DNA from: Eubacteriales bacterium | GTDB lineage: Bacteria > Bacillota > Clostridia > Oscillospirales > CAG-382 | Direction of reading: 5' to 3' | DNA length: 23,003 nt | Assembly (NCBI GenBank): GCA_028701715.1 | Contig: JAQVQF010000005.1 | Location: 1 to 23,003, forward strand | Shown here: positions 1-5,648 of the stretch, in pieces | Numbering within the stretch: the stretch's first letter is position 1 | Layout of the letters: every line of letters begins with the position of its first letter | Translations under genes and position numbers: made by a program | The notes under the pieces: model-generated | What the model was told of the DNA's origin: nothing | What the model saw: the letters and a program-made list of their open reading frames with translations, nothing else | Databases searched by the model: none

Positions 1-1
1 C

Positions 2-1219
2 TTCATAAACGCTAAAAACGGCGCTTGGTTTGACGCAATCAGCAGCATGACCGTAGGCAGCTATTATAAGCTTGTGGGAGTCGACTTCAGCAATCCCGAA
101 GTCATTTCCAATTATGCTATAGAACCCTCCTACGACTATATAACCTATAACGATGCGTATGCAACCTATACCTATCTTACCCCGTTTAACGCTGTGCCCG
201 TTCAGCCTCAGCAGACCGTTACTCTTCCTTCCGGTGCAATAGGCATCGACTATGCCGGTTACAAGCATGCGGCCGCCGTTTCTATCGTGGCGGGCGACAA
301 CCAGACAATAGCCGAACTCACCGCGAGAGGAAACGACGGAACCGCAAAAGATATAAATTATGCCTATAACATCCTCGTTGATTCCGACAATAAGGTTATC
401 GCAACCGACTTCACCCTCGGTCAGGCGTGCACCTTTGTATGTCCCGAGGGCGGCTATATCATTTCCTATAACGGCAACAAATCGGGTTATGATATTATGG
501 CAAACATTAATATCGGCGACGTTATCACTCTGTATAACATTGATGTAAACGGTGTAAGGCAGATTTCATCCAATATAGCTCTTACCAACGCGGGCTTCAC
601 TTATGCGGAACCGATCATCGATGACTCCTCAGACGATGTTTCCGAACCCACCTCCGAGGAAACCTCCGAGGAGACCTCAGAAGAATCCACGGGCGGTTAT
701 AATTTCCTGTCCACCGCTTCTAATGTTAAAATTAACGAAGCGGTAACCGGCGAATCCGTATGTATATTCACCACGAACGCAGCTCTTGCCGACAGCAATA
801 CCAAATGGTCGGTTAACATAGTTTTAAAGAAGATTGCGGACGGTATCTATGAAGTGGTCAGCGTAAACGCCGGTGATGGCAACAACTTCTCCGGTACTCT
901 TGCAGAAGACGAAATACTCCTTGCGGTTCATTCATCCTCCACCAATCCGGATGATGTGGGCACATATCAAAACGTCTATGGCAAATTAGCCGCACTGGCT
1001 CTCGAACCGGGTGATAAGCTCAGCATCGAGGGTATCGATGAAAACGATATTACAAAGCTTGAAGTTATTGAAGAACCCGAAGACGAATCCTCCGAAGATG
1101 AATCCTCCGAAGAAACCTCTGCGGAAATTCCCGACACAAGCGACGCAGGCTTTATCGCTCTCGGCGTTATAGCTGCAATCGCCGCAGCCGGAGTTCTTAT
1201 AATAAAAAAAGTAAGGTAA
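2..1219 (+). CDS. Surface-anchored protein with Ser/Glu-rich linkers, 5' end missing
   Basis: The frame is open from base 2, so the first visible Met (base 47) is internal and the N-terminus with any signal peptide lies outside the window. What is visible is modular: a first domain containing a segment PEGGYIISYNGNKSG followed by GDVITLYNID, a linker of repeated SEET units (about bases 630-695), a second beta-type domain (NFLSTASNVKINEAVTGESV onward), a second acidic Ser/Glu linker (about 1075-1125), then IPDTSDAG, a hydrophobic segment and a basic tail ending KKVR. Pro-x-Thr-Ser followed by a membrane span and basic residues resembles a degenerate sortase-type or membrane-anchor C-terminus, so the protein probably sits on the cell surface. 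I do not recognise the outer domains and assign no enzymatic function. A strong terminator follows. Confidence 0.8.
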   Translation, partial: FINAKNGAWFDAISSMTVGSYYKLVGVDFSNPEVISNYAIEPSYDYITYNDAYATYTYLTPFNAVPVQPQQTVTLPSGAIGIDYAGYKHAAAVSIVAGDNQTIAELTARGNDGTAKDINYAYNILVDSDNKVIATDFTLGQACTFVCPEGGYIISYNGNKSGYDIMANINIGDVITLYNIDVNGVRQISSNIALTNAGFTYAEPIIDDSSDDVSEPTSEETSEETSEESTGGYNFLSTASNVKINEAVTGESVCIFTTNAALADSNTKWSVNIVLKKIADGIYEVVSVNAGDGNNFSGTLAEDEILLAVHSSSTNPDDVGTYQNVYGKLAALALEPGDKLSIEGIDENDITKLEVIEEPEDESSEDESSEETSAEIPDTSDAGFIALGVIAAIAAAGVLIIKKVR

Positions 1220-1250
1220 TTTTCGCCTGAAAACCAATGGTAAACAAGAC

Positions 1251-1279
1251 AACAAGCAGCCTTCGGGCTGCTTGTTTTT
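1251..1279 (+). terminator. Rho-independent terminator after the surface protein
   Basis: An 11-bp perfect stem (AACAAGCAGCC / GGCTGCTTGTT) closed by a TTCG tetraloop is followed by a T run. It lies 31 nt after the stop codon of the surface-protein gene. Confidence 0.9.
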
Positions 1280-1290
1280 CGCTTCCTTCG

Positions 1291-1695
1291 CTATATTTTA
1301 CCGGCGGCTTTTTTTATTAACAAATTACCGGCGGCAATTACGGGAAGCGATAAAATATACCATAAAAGGCTGTATCCTAAGCAAATTTGTCCGCTTAAAT
1401 TAAGCGGAAGCTTTGAATAATCCCATATTTTAAGCTTCAGCTTTTTATTGACAATGATGCCCGTTATAAATTCTATCCCGGTTATAACGGCACTGCCAAG
1501 CAAGCCGCGTGTATATAAACTCATTTGCTTGGCTTTTTTAAATCTGTTGCACAGTAAATCAATTATATAAAAACAAATTCCTCCGTCAATAAACATGGAT
1601 ATATGGCTTCTTTTTCTGTAAATAAGCTCAAGCATGACATATGAAAATCCGCCCGTTACAAAAAGAACTAAAAAACGTAAAAGTTTTTTGCGCAT
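1291..1695 (-). CDS. Small polytopic membrane protein, CmpB-like (putative ABC-transporter type IV family)
   Basis: The gene encodes 134 residues with about four hydrophobic segments: near the N-terminus (LLRFLVLFVTGGFSYVMLEL), residues ~35-50, ~63-83 and ~106-130. The stretch KIWDYSKLPLNLSGQICLGY followed by SLLWYILSLPV matches what I know of the CmpB/putative ABC transporter family (W-D-Y-S-x-x-P-x-N-x-x-G-x-I-C), common in Clostridia. No ATPase partner is nearby and the biochemical role is unknown. The start is supported by CGGAGG 7 nt upstream of the ATG. It lies downstream of the amidase gene on the same strand, separated by a heptamer repeat tract. The family call is from memory of the motif, not a search. 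Confidence 0.75.
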   Translation of the reverse strand: MRKKLLRFLVLFVTGGFSYVMLELIYRKRSHISMFIDGGICFYIIDLLCNRFKKAKQMSLYTRGLLGSAVITGIEFITGIIVNKKLKLKIWDYSKLPLNLSGQICLGYSLLWYILSLPVIAAGNLLIKKAAGKI

Positions 1696-1711
1696 AGTAT
1701 GCCTCCGAAAA

Positions 1712-1753
1712 GCGTTAAGCGTTATGCGTTAAGCGTTAAGCGCAAAACGTTAA
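1712..1753. repeat. Short tandem repeat with a 7-bp period (GCGTTAA)
   Basis: Consecutive units read gcgttaa, gcgttat, gcgttaa, gcgttaa, gcgcaaa, acgttaa: three perfect copies, one with a single change, and two degenerate copies. The tract lies between the 3' end of the amidase gene and the start of the CmpB-like gene, immediately upstream of the latter's ribosome binding site. Confidence 0.8.
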
Positions 1754-1792
1754 CGGTTTTGAGATTTGGATACAAATACTATGCGCAATTGT

Positions 1793-2656
1793 TTATTTTT
1801 TTATGCTGACATATTTTGCATCGACATAGCCGATTATACCGTTATATCTGACCGAACACCATTCGCCGCCGCAAGCGCATACGGTCAGTATGCTCTTATC
1901 GGGTATTTGCCCGAGTATACGAGCGCTCACGGAAGGCTGCGCGCGCAGATTTAATCTTTTTCCTCCGGCGATTACGGTCGCTATGCCTTCTTTATTGATC
2001 CTTGTTTCTTCATCTGCTTTGCTCTCATCGTTTATTTTTAACGGAAGTGTTTTAATTTCCTTGTTTTTAATATTTTCAATATCGGTTTTCTGCGGTTCCG
2101 ATACCGCTGTAACCGGTGCCGTAGGCTTAGCATCCAAAAATTCGGTTACCGAAAGAGCAAGATTGCATGCTATGGCCTGCAGATTGTTTTTAATCCATTC
2201 CGCATCTGAAGGATTATCATGAAAACCGATGCCCACAAGCAAAGCCGGCGCTTTTGTGCGGTTAAGCTCCGCATAGGTAGTGTTGGGAATGACATTAATC
2301 AGAGCGGGATTCGGATATAAGCTCTTTAAATTCCTTGCGAAGATATCCGCGGCATGTTTTCCGGCTGTTGAGCCGCTGTAATAATAAATCAGAACGCCCT
2401 TTGAATTACCCGCATTACCCATTCCCGCGGTATTGGAATGAATCGACAAATGAAGCCCGTGTTCATTTTCATTGGAATGCGCCGCTGAGCTGCCTGCTGT
2501 CATTTTTGCTTTACTGCGGATATAAGAAACATTACCCGCCGTAAGATACGGTTCCATATAGTCGGCGATAATTTTCATGTAATAAGCCTCGGAGCCGCTG
2601 TTGTCATAATATTTATTATATTCCTGTGTTGATGGGCTTAAGTATAAAGACGGCAT
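1793..2656 (-). CDS. N-acetylmuramoyl-L-alanine amidase-like protein with C-terminal SH3b domain; catalytic Glu replaced
   Basis: The protein has 287 residues. Residues 1-175 match the Amidase_3 fold in the subfamily beginning YLSPSTQEYN. The zinc-ligand motif SIHSN is at 71-75 (His73), and the region APALLVGIGFHDN (137-148) corresponds to the family signature PA-x-LVE-x-GF-x-x-N. Here residue 142, normally the catalytic Glu, is Gly (codon GGC). The classical first ligand motif GHGG is also absent, which I believe is a trait of this subfamily. A Thr/Pro/Lys-rich linker (~177-220) leads to a bacterial SH3 domain (~223-287, with LNLRAQPS and IGYVDAKYVSI) that would bind the cell wall. No signal peptide is seen. 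AAGGAG upstream supports the ATG. Family activity is cleavage of the MurNAc-L-Ala bond of peptidoglycan; whether this copy is active is doubtful. Confidence 0.85.
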   Translation of the reverse strand: MPSLYLSPSTQEYNKYYDNSGSEAYYMKIIADYMEPYLTAGNVSYIRSKAKMTAGSSAAHSNENEHGLHLSIHSNTAGMGNAGNSKGVLIYYYSGSTAGKHAADIFARNLKSLYPNPALINVIPNTTYAELNRTKAPALLVGIGFHDNPSDAEWIKNNLQAIACNLALSVTEFLDAKPTAPVTAVSEPQKTDIENIKNKEIKTLPLKINDESKADEETRINKEGIATVIAGGKRLNLRAQPSVSARILGQIPDKSILTVCACGGEWCSVRYNGIIGYVDAKYVSIKK

Positions 2657-2719
2657 ACTGTCAACTCCTTTTATATCAGTATATTAGTAGGAAATAAATA
2701 TGTTATTTGCAAAAAACTG

Positions 2720-2748
2720 TTGACAAAATAAAAAAATCGTGATAAAAT
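2720..2748 (+). promoter_or_regulatory. Sigma-A type promoter of infC-rpmI-rplT
   Basis: A perfect -35 TTGACA (2720-2725) is separated by 17 bp from the -10 TAAAAT (2743-2748). The predicted start of transcription is near 2755, which leaves a leader of about 165 nt before the infC start. Confidence 0.85.
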
Positions 2749-2754
2749 ACGTAA

Positions 2755-2905
2755 GAAAGAAGAAGAACGTTGTTCTCACCCGCCGTATTAAACAGGCGCG
2801 GTCAATAAGCATGTGGTATGTTGTAATCATTAATGTGTTTGTTGTAATGTGGGAATTTCGTTTCCGCATTTTTTATTTTATTAATTTTAATTAAACCCAA
2901 ATTTT
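2755..2905 (+). promoter_or_regulatory. L20-type autoregulatory leader of the infC operon
   Basis: A ~150-nt untranslated leader lies between a strong promoter and the infC ribosome binding site. It contains small hairpins (AGAAC-gtt-GTTCT near 2762-2776; CGCC 2781-2784 with GGCG 2795-2798) and ends in a terminator-like hairpin. In low-GC Gram-positives, including Bacillus subtilis, this operon is known to be controlled by ribosomal protein L20 (rplT product) binding its own leader and promoting premature termination. Position and architecture fit, but I have not verified the L20-binding fold, so the element name is an inference from context. Confidence 0.65.
2846..2876 (+). terminator. Attenuator hairpin in the infC leader
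   Basis: A 10-bp stem (aatgtgggaa / tttccgcatt, two G-U pairs), 5-nt loop ttt-cg, then a run of six T's. It lies about 45 nt upstream of the infC start and so acts before any coding sequence, as expected for an attenuator. Confidence 0.75.
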
Positions 2906-2920
2906 ATGGAGGTGTTCAAT

Positions 2921-3502
2921 ATCAGCAAAAGAGCGTTAATCAACGAGGAAATCAGGGCGCACGAGGTCCGGGTAATAGATAACGAAGGCAAACAGCTCGG
3001 AATACTTAAAATCGATCAGGCGCTGCGCACAGCGGAAAATGTCGGCCTTGATCTTGTTGAAATCGCGGCGGAATCAAAGCCGCCGGTATGCAAAATAATG
3101 GATTACGGCAAATACCGTTTTGAAAAAGAAAAAAAAGAAAAGGAAAACCGTAAGAAGCAGCAAATCGCGGAACTTAAAGAACTGCAGCTTACCTGTAATA
3201 TTGGCGAGCATGATTTTCAAACAAAGGTAGGTCATTCTAACCGTTTCCTGTCTCAGGGGAATAAGGTTAAGGTGCTTGTTAAATTCAAGGGACGCGAAAT
3301 GGCTCATACCGAACGCGGCGCGGCGCTGCTGGAACGTTTTATGGACGCATGCAGTGAATTCGGTCAGTCGGAAAAACCGGCTGTGCTCGAAGGACGCAAT
3401 ATGATATTGATCATCAATCCGCAAAAGACTAATACAAATTTGAAAGGAAATAAAAAAGATGGGAAAAATCAAGACTCACAAGGCCAGTGCGAAACGCTTT
3501 AG
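2921..3502 (+). CDS. infC: Translation initiation factor IF-3
   Basis: IF-3 binds the 30S subunit, prevents premature 50S joining and proofreads start-codon selection. The N-terminal domain (ALINEEIRAHEVRVID, then PPVCKIMDYGKYRFE), the lysine-rich linker helix and the C-terminal domain (KVGHSNRFLSQGNKVKV, KFKGREM, EGRNMILIINP) are all present. The first in-frame ATG (2906) overlaps the Shine-Dalgarno sequence GGAGGTG (2908-2914), so it cannot be the start. ATC at 2921 is 6 nt downstream and begins ISKRALINEE, aligning with IF-3 proteins starting (M)ISK. IF-3 genes are known for rare AUU/AUC-type starts, used for self-control. The C-terminus runs ~20 residues past the usual end and overlaps rpmI by 44 nt in another frame. 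First gene of the rpmI-rplT operon. Confidence 0.93.
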   Translation: MSKRALINEEIRAHEVRVIDNEGKQLGILKIDQALRTAENVGLDLVEIAAESKPPVCKIMDYGKYRFEKEKKEKENRKKQQIAELKELQLTCNIGEHDFQTKVGHSNRFLSQGNKVKVLVKFKGREMAHTERGAALLERFMDACSEFGQSEKPAVLEGRNMILIINPQKTNTNLKGNKKDGKNQDSQGQCETL

Positions 3503-3656
3503 ACTGACCGCAACGGGTAAGATAAAAATGAATCATCCCGGACATCGTCACAATCTTGGCATAAAAACATCCAAGAGAAAAAGAAAACTTCGTAAGGCAA
3601 GCTACGTATCGGACACCAGAATGGATGATCTCAGGCGTATGCTGCCTTATTCCTGA
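3459..3656 (+). CDS. rpmI: 50S ribosomal protein L35
   Basis: 65 residues, the normal length for L35, with the family signature MGKIKTHKASAKRFRLTATG at the start and a very basic middle (HRHNLGIKTSKRKRKLRK). L35 is a small structural protein of the large subunit. AAAGGA (3443-3448) lies 10 nt upstream of the ATG, inside infC, whose frame continues 44 nt into this gene. The overlap probably couples translation of L35 to IF-3. The next gene is rplT, 19 nt downstream, as in most bacteria. Confidence 0.97.
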   Translation: MGKIKTHKASAKRFRLTATGKIKMNHPGHRHNLGIKTSKRKRKLRKASYVSDTRMDDLRRMLPYS

Positions 3657-3675
3657 AAGTACGGAGGAAAAATAA

Positions 3676-4029
3676 ATGGCAAGAATTAAACCCGCTCTCA
3701 TTACGAGAAAAAGAAGAAAAAAGATTTTAAACGCCGCAAAAGGCTACTGGGGTGCTAAGAGCAAGCATTTTAAGATGGCTAAGCAAGCCGTCATGAAATC
3801 CGGCAATTATGCGTTTGTCGGCAGAAAACAAAAAAAGAGAGATTTTCGTGCTCTTTGGATAACCCGTATTTCCGCTCAGTGTAAAATTAACGATATCAAC
3901 TATTCAAAATTTATGTGCGGTCTTAAGAGAAGCGGCATAATCGTCAACAGGAAGATGCTCGCGGAGCTTGCGGTAAGCGACAAGAACGCCTTCGCATCTC
4001 TTGTGGACAAAGCAAAAAAAGCTCTTTAA
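3676..4029 (+). CDS. rplT: 50S ribosomal protein L20
   Basis: 117 residues, the standard L20 length. The start MARIKPALITRKRRKKILN, the segment AKGYWGAKSKHFKMAKQAVMK and the later FRALWITRISAQCK and YSKFMCGLKRSGI are hallmarks of L20. L20 binds 23S rRNA early in 50S assembly and, in Gram-positives, is the repressor that acts on the infC leader. The start is supported by GGAGG about 9 nt upstream. It closes the infC-rpmI-rplT operon, with a terminator-like hairpin overlapping its stop codon. Confidence 0.97.
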   Translation: MARIKPALITRKRRKKILNAAKGYWGAKSKHFKMAKQAVMKSGNYAFVGRKQKKRDFRALWITRISAQCKINDINYSKFMCGLKRSGIIVNRKMLAELAVSDKNAFASLVDKAKKAL

Positions 4030-4041
4030 ACAGGCTTTTTT
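4014..4041 (+). terminator. Probable terminator overlapping the rplT stop codon
   Basis: An 8-bp stem AAAAAAGC (4015-4022) / GCTTTTTT (4034-4041) has a loop that includes the rplT stop codon. It is AT-rich and of moderate strength, so some readthrough into rpsU is possible. Confidence 0.55.
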
Positions 4042-4106
4042 ATCCTGATAATATCTTTACCGCAAATAAGTGATTCTTCGCATACCGCGAAGGGAGGGAA
4101 ATAAAG

Positions 4107-4283
4107 ATGGCTGAAATCAAGGTCAAGGAAAACGAATCTATAGACAGCGCTCTCAGAAGATTCAAGAGATCTTATCTCAGAAGCGGCGTTCAGGCCGAGC
4201 TTAGAAAAAGAGAGCATTATGAAAAACCCAGTGTAAAGCGCAAGAAAAAGTCTGAGGCTGCTAGAAAAAGAAAATTCAAATAG
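4107..4283 (+). CDS. rpsU: 30S ribosomal protein S21
   Basis: The 58-residue product reads MAEIKVKENESIDSALRRFK, continues RSYLRSGVQAELRKREHYEK and ends PSVKRKKKSEAARKRKFK. This is a full-length S21, matching the conserved ENES-x-DSALRRFKR and KREHYEKPSVKRKKK blocks. S21 sits near the anti-Shine-Dalgarno region of 16S rRNA and helps initiation. AGGGAGG (4091-4097) supports the ATG. A 6-bp hairpin (CTTCGC / GCGAAG, 4076-4092) abuts that ribosome binding site and may tune translation. rpsU beside infC-rplT is not the classical rpsU-dnaG-rpoD location. A terminator follows, and then a damaged second copy of this gene's 3' end. Confidence 0.95.
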   Translation: MAEIKVKENESIDSALRRFKRSYLRSGVQAELRKREHYEKPSVKRKKKSEAARKRKFK

Positions 4284-4292
4284 CTTGAATTT

Positions 4293-4314
4293 AGGGCTGT
4301 ATAAGCCCTTTTTC
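4293..4314 (+). terminator. Terminator after rpsU
   Basis: The stem AGGGCT / AGCCCT with loop GTATA is followed directly by TTTTTC, 10 nt past the rpsU stop codon. Confidence 0.75.
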
Positions 4315-4323
4315 TTTGCGCCG

Positions 4324-4413
4324 CGCAAAAAGAAATCTGAGGCTGCCAGGAAAAGCCATACAGATCTCTCAAAAAACTGCGGTTTTTATCGAGATCGGTA
4401 TGCATTCAAATAG
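4324..4413 (+). pseudogene. Remnant of a second rpsU 3' end, interrupted by a palindromic insert
   Basis: Bases 4324-4355 read CGC AAA AAG AAA TCT GAG GCT GCC AGG AAA AG and encode RKKKSEAARK plus part of the next Arg codon. They align with rpsU codons at 4239-4270, with five third-position changes, all synonymous. After a 48-nt insert, ATTCAAATAG completes the S21 C-terminus and stop. The following ~24 nt match the rpsU 3' flank with one difference (GAATTTAGAGCTGTATAAG versus GAATTTAGGGCTGTATAAG). The upstream ~44 codons are absent. Synonymous-only divergence suggests descent from a once-functional second rpsU rather than a recent tandem duplication. Confidence 0.8.
4356..4403. repeat. 48-nt palindromic insert in the rpsU remnant
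   Basis: The sequence folds on itself over nearly its whole length: CATAC/GTATG, a mismatch, GATCTC/GAGATC, then AAAAAC/GGTTTTT around a short loop. It splits the duplicated rpsU tail between AAAAG and ATTCAAATAG. A clear target-site duplication is not seen. It resembles small non-autonomous palindromic repeats or MITE relics, but no second copy occurs in the window. Confidence 0.65.
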
Positions 4414-4461
4414 CTTGAATTTAGAGCTGTATAAGCCCGGTATAAGACCTTTTATTTTATA

Positions 4462-4490
4462 TTGACAATTAATACCTTCTCGGCTATAAT
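4462..4490 (+). promoter_or_regulatory. Sigma-A promoter of deoC-cdd
   Basis: A perfect consensus: TTGACA (4462-4467), 17-bp spacer, TATAAT (4485-4490). Transcription should start near 4497, 25 nt before the deoC ATG. Confidence 0.9.
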
Positions 4491-4521
4491 TAAAACAAAC
4501 AATATCCGGAAAGGTAAAAAA

Positions 4522-5190
4522 ATGATAGGTAATTATACGGCACAGGAAATACTCTCTCACTGCGACCATACCGCGTTGAAACAGACGGCGGTTTGGGAAG
4601 ACATCAGACAGATATGCGACGACGGTATGCGTTGTAATACCGCTTCGGTCTGCATACCGCCCTGCTTTGTAAAGCAAGCATATGCTTATATTAATCACAG
4701 GGTGAGAATCTGTACGGTAATCGGCTTTCCCAACGGCTATCAAACGACAAGGGCAAAGCGCTTTGAAGCGGAAGACGCGGTCGAAAACGGCGCGGATGAA
4801 ATCGATATGGTAATAAACTTGTCGTTTTTGAAAAATAACAACCCGCAAGCGGCGTTATATGAAATTAACGAAGTTAAAACAGCCTGTCAAGGTAAAATAC
4901 TTAAGGTCATTATAGAAACCGGCCTGTTGACATATGAAGAAAAGCTTAAGGCTTGTCGGATAGTTTCGGAATCGGACGCCGATTATATAAAAACATCGAC
5001 AGGCTTTACGGCGTCGGGGGCCACGTTCGACGACGTAAAGCTGCTATGCGGGAATTGCACAGGGAAAAAGGTAAAGGCTGCCGGCGGTATTAAAAGCATC
5101 GAGGACGCGGTAAAATTTCTTGAAATCGGTGCCGACCGGCTCGGCTCAAGCTCGCTTGTAAATATGATTGAGGGTAAAATTAATGAATAA
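4522..5190 (+). CDS. deoC: Deoxyribose-phosphate aldolase
   Basis: Cleaves 2-deoxy-D-ribose 5-phosphate to glyceraldehyde 3-phosphate and acetaldehyde, the last step of deoxynucleoside catabolism. The 222 residues match the usual length. The Schiff-base Lys is Lys157 in DYIKTSTGF. The proton-relay residues fit Asp95 (EIDMVIN) and Lys186 (KAAGGI). The N-terminal LSHCDHTALK is the family's IDHT-x-L block. The start at 4522 is preferred because AAAGG precedes it and any upstream in-frame start falls within the promoter. The stop overlaps the cdd start by 8 nt, so the two are one transcriptional and probably translationally coupled unit. A transporter or nucleoside phosphorylase is not nearby, so those parts must be encoded elsewhere. 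Confidence 0.96.
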   Translation: MIGNYTAQEILSHCDHTALKQTAVWEDIRQICDDGMRCNTASVCIPPCFVKQAYAYINHRVRICTVIGFPNGYQTTRAKRFEAEDAVENGADEIDMVINLSFLKNNNPQAALYEINEVKTACQGKILKVIIETGLLTYEEKLKACRIVSESDADYIKTSTGFTASGATFDDVKLLCGNCTGKKVKAAGGIKSIEDAVKFLEIGADRLGSSSLVNMIEGKINE

Positions 5191-5575
5191 AGCAATTTTG
5201 CTGGATATGGCGGTAAAAGCGGCGGAAAAAACCTATTCGCCGTATTCCGGTTATGCGGTGGGTGCGGCTCTGCTCGGTAAAAGCGGCAGAATATATACGG
5301 GCTGCAATATTGAAAATTCCTCTTTCTCGGCCACCGTCTGCGCGGAAAGAGCTGCGTTTTTTAAAGCTATTGTCGAAGGCGAAAGGGAATTCGCGGCAAT
5401 CGCGGTAGTCGGAGGTAAGCAGGGCGATTTTCAAAAAGAATGTATGCCCTGCGGTGTCTGCCGTCAGGTAATGGCGGAATTCTGCGGTAACGATTTTAAA
5501 ATTATCACCTCCGCAAACGAATACATGTTAGATGAGCTGTTACCGGGAGCATTCAATTTTAATAGTATAATGTAG
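5183..5575 (+). CDS. cdd: Cytidine deaminase
   Basis: Hydrolytic deamination of cytidine and deoxycytidine to uridine and deoxyuridine, in the cytoplasm. The 130 residues are typical of the homotetrameric short Cdd. Zinc and catalytic residues are visible: TVCAERAA (Cys53, catalytic Glu55) and PCGVCRQ (Cys90, Cys93), and the substrate loop YSPYSGYAVGAAL and NIENSSF are conserved. The start is chosen as the ATG overlapping the deoC stop (ATGAATAA), with GAGGG about 8 nt upstream. Pairing with deoC gives a pyrimidine (deoxy)nucleoside salvage operon. Confidence 0.96.
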   Translation: MNKAILLDMAVKAAEKTYSPYSGYAVGAALLGKSGRIYTGCNIENSSFSATVCAERAAFFKAIVEGEREFAAIAVVGGKQGDFQKECMPCGVCRQVMAEFCGNDFKIITSANEYMLDELLPGAFNFNSIM

Positions 5576-5611
5576 GGGAGGATAGTATCCGCCCGCGATT
5601 TTTTGCAAATG

Positions 5612-5643
5612 AAAGGGGTCTTCCTTACGGAAAACCCCTTTTA
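5612..5643. terminator. Bidirectional terminator between cdd and the hydrogenase operon
   Basis: AAAGGGG (5612-5618) pairs with CCCCTTT (5635-5641), with an inner TCTTCC/GGAAAA extension and a TTAC loop. There are A's on the left and T's on the right, so it can serve both converging operons. Confidence 0.85.
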
Positions 5644-5648
5644 ATATT

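Noticed and set aside
2684..2869. Minus-strand ORF of 61 codons across the infC leader
   Set aside because: It overlaps promoter, leader and attenuator; product is low-complexity Phe/Thr-rich with no support.
4462..4521. Extended deoC N-terminus starting at TTG 4462
   Set aside because: That codon is the -35 box of a perfect promoter, so it is not transcribed as an N-terminus; family length also fits the ATG at 4522.
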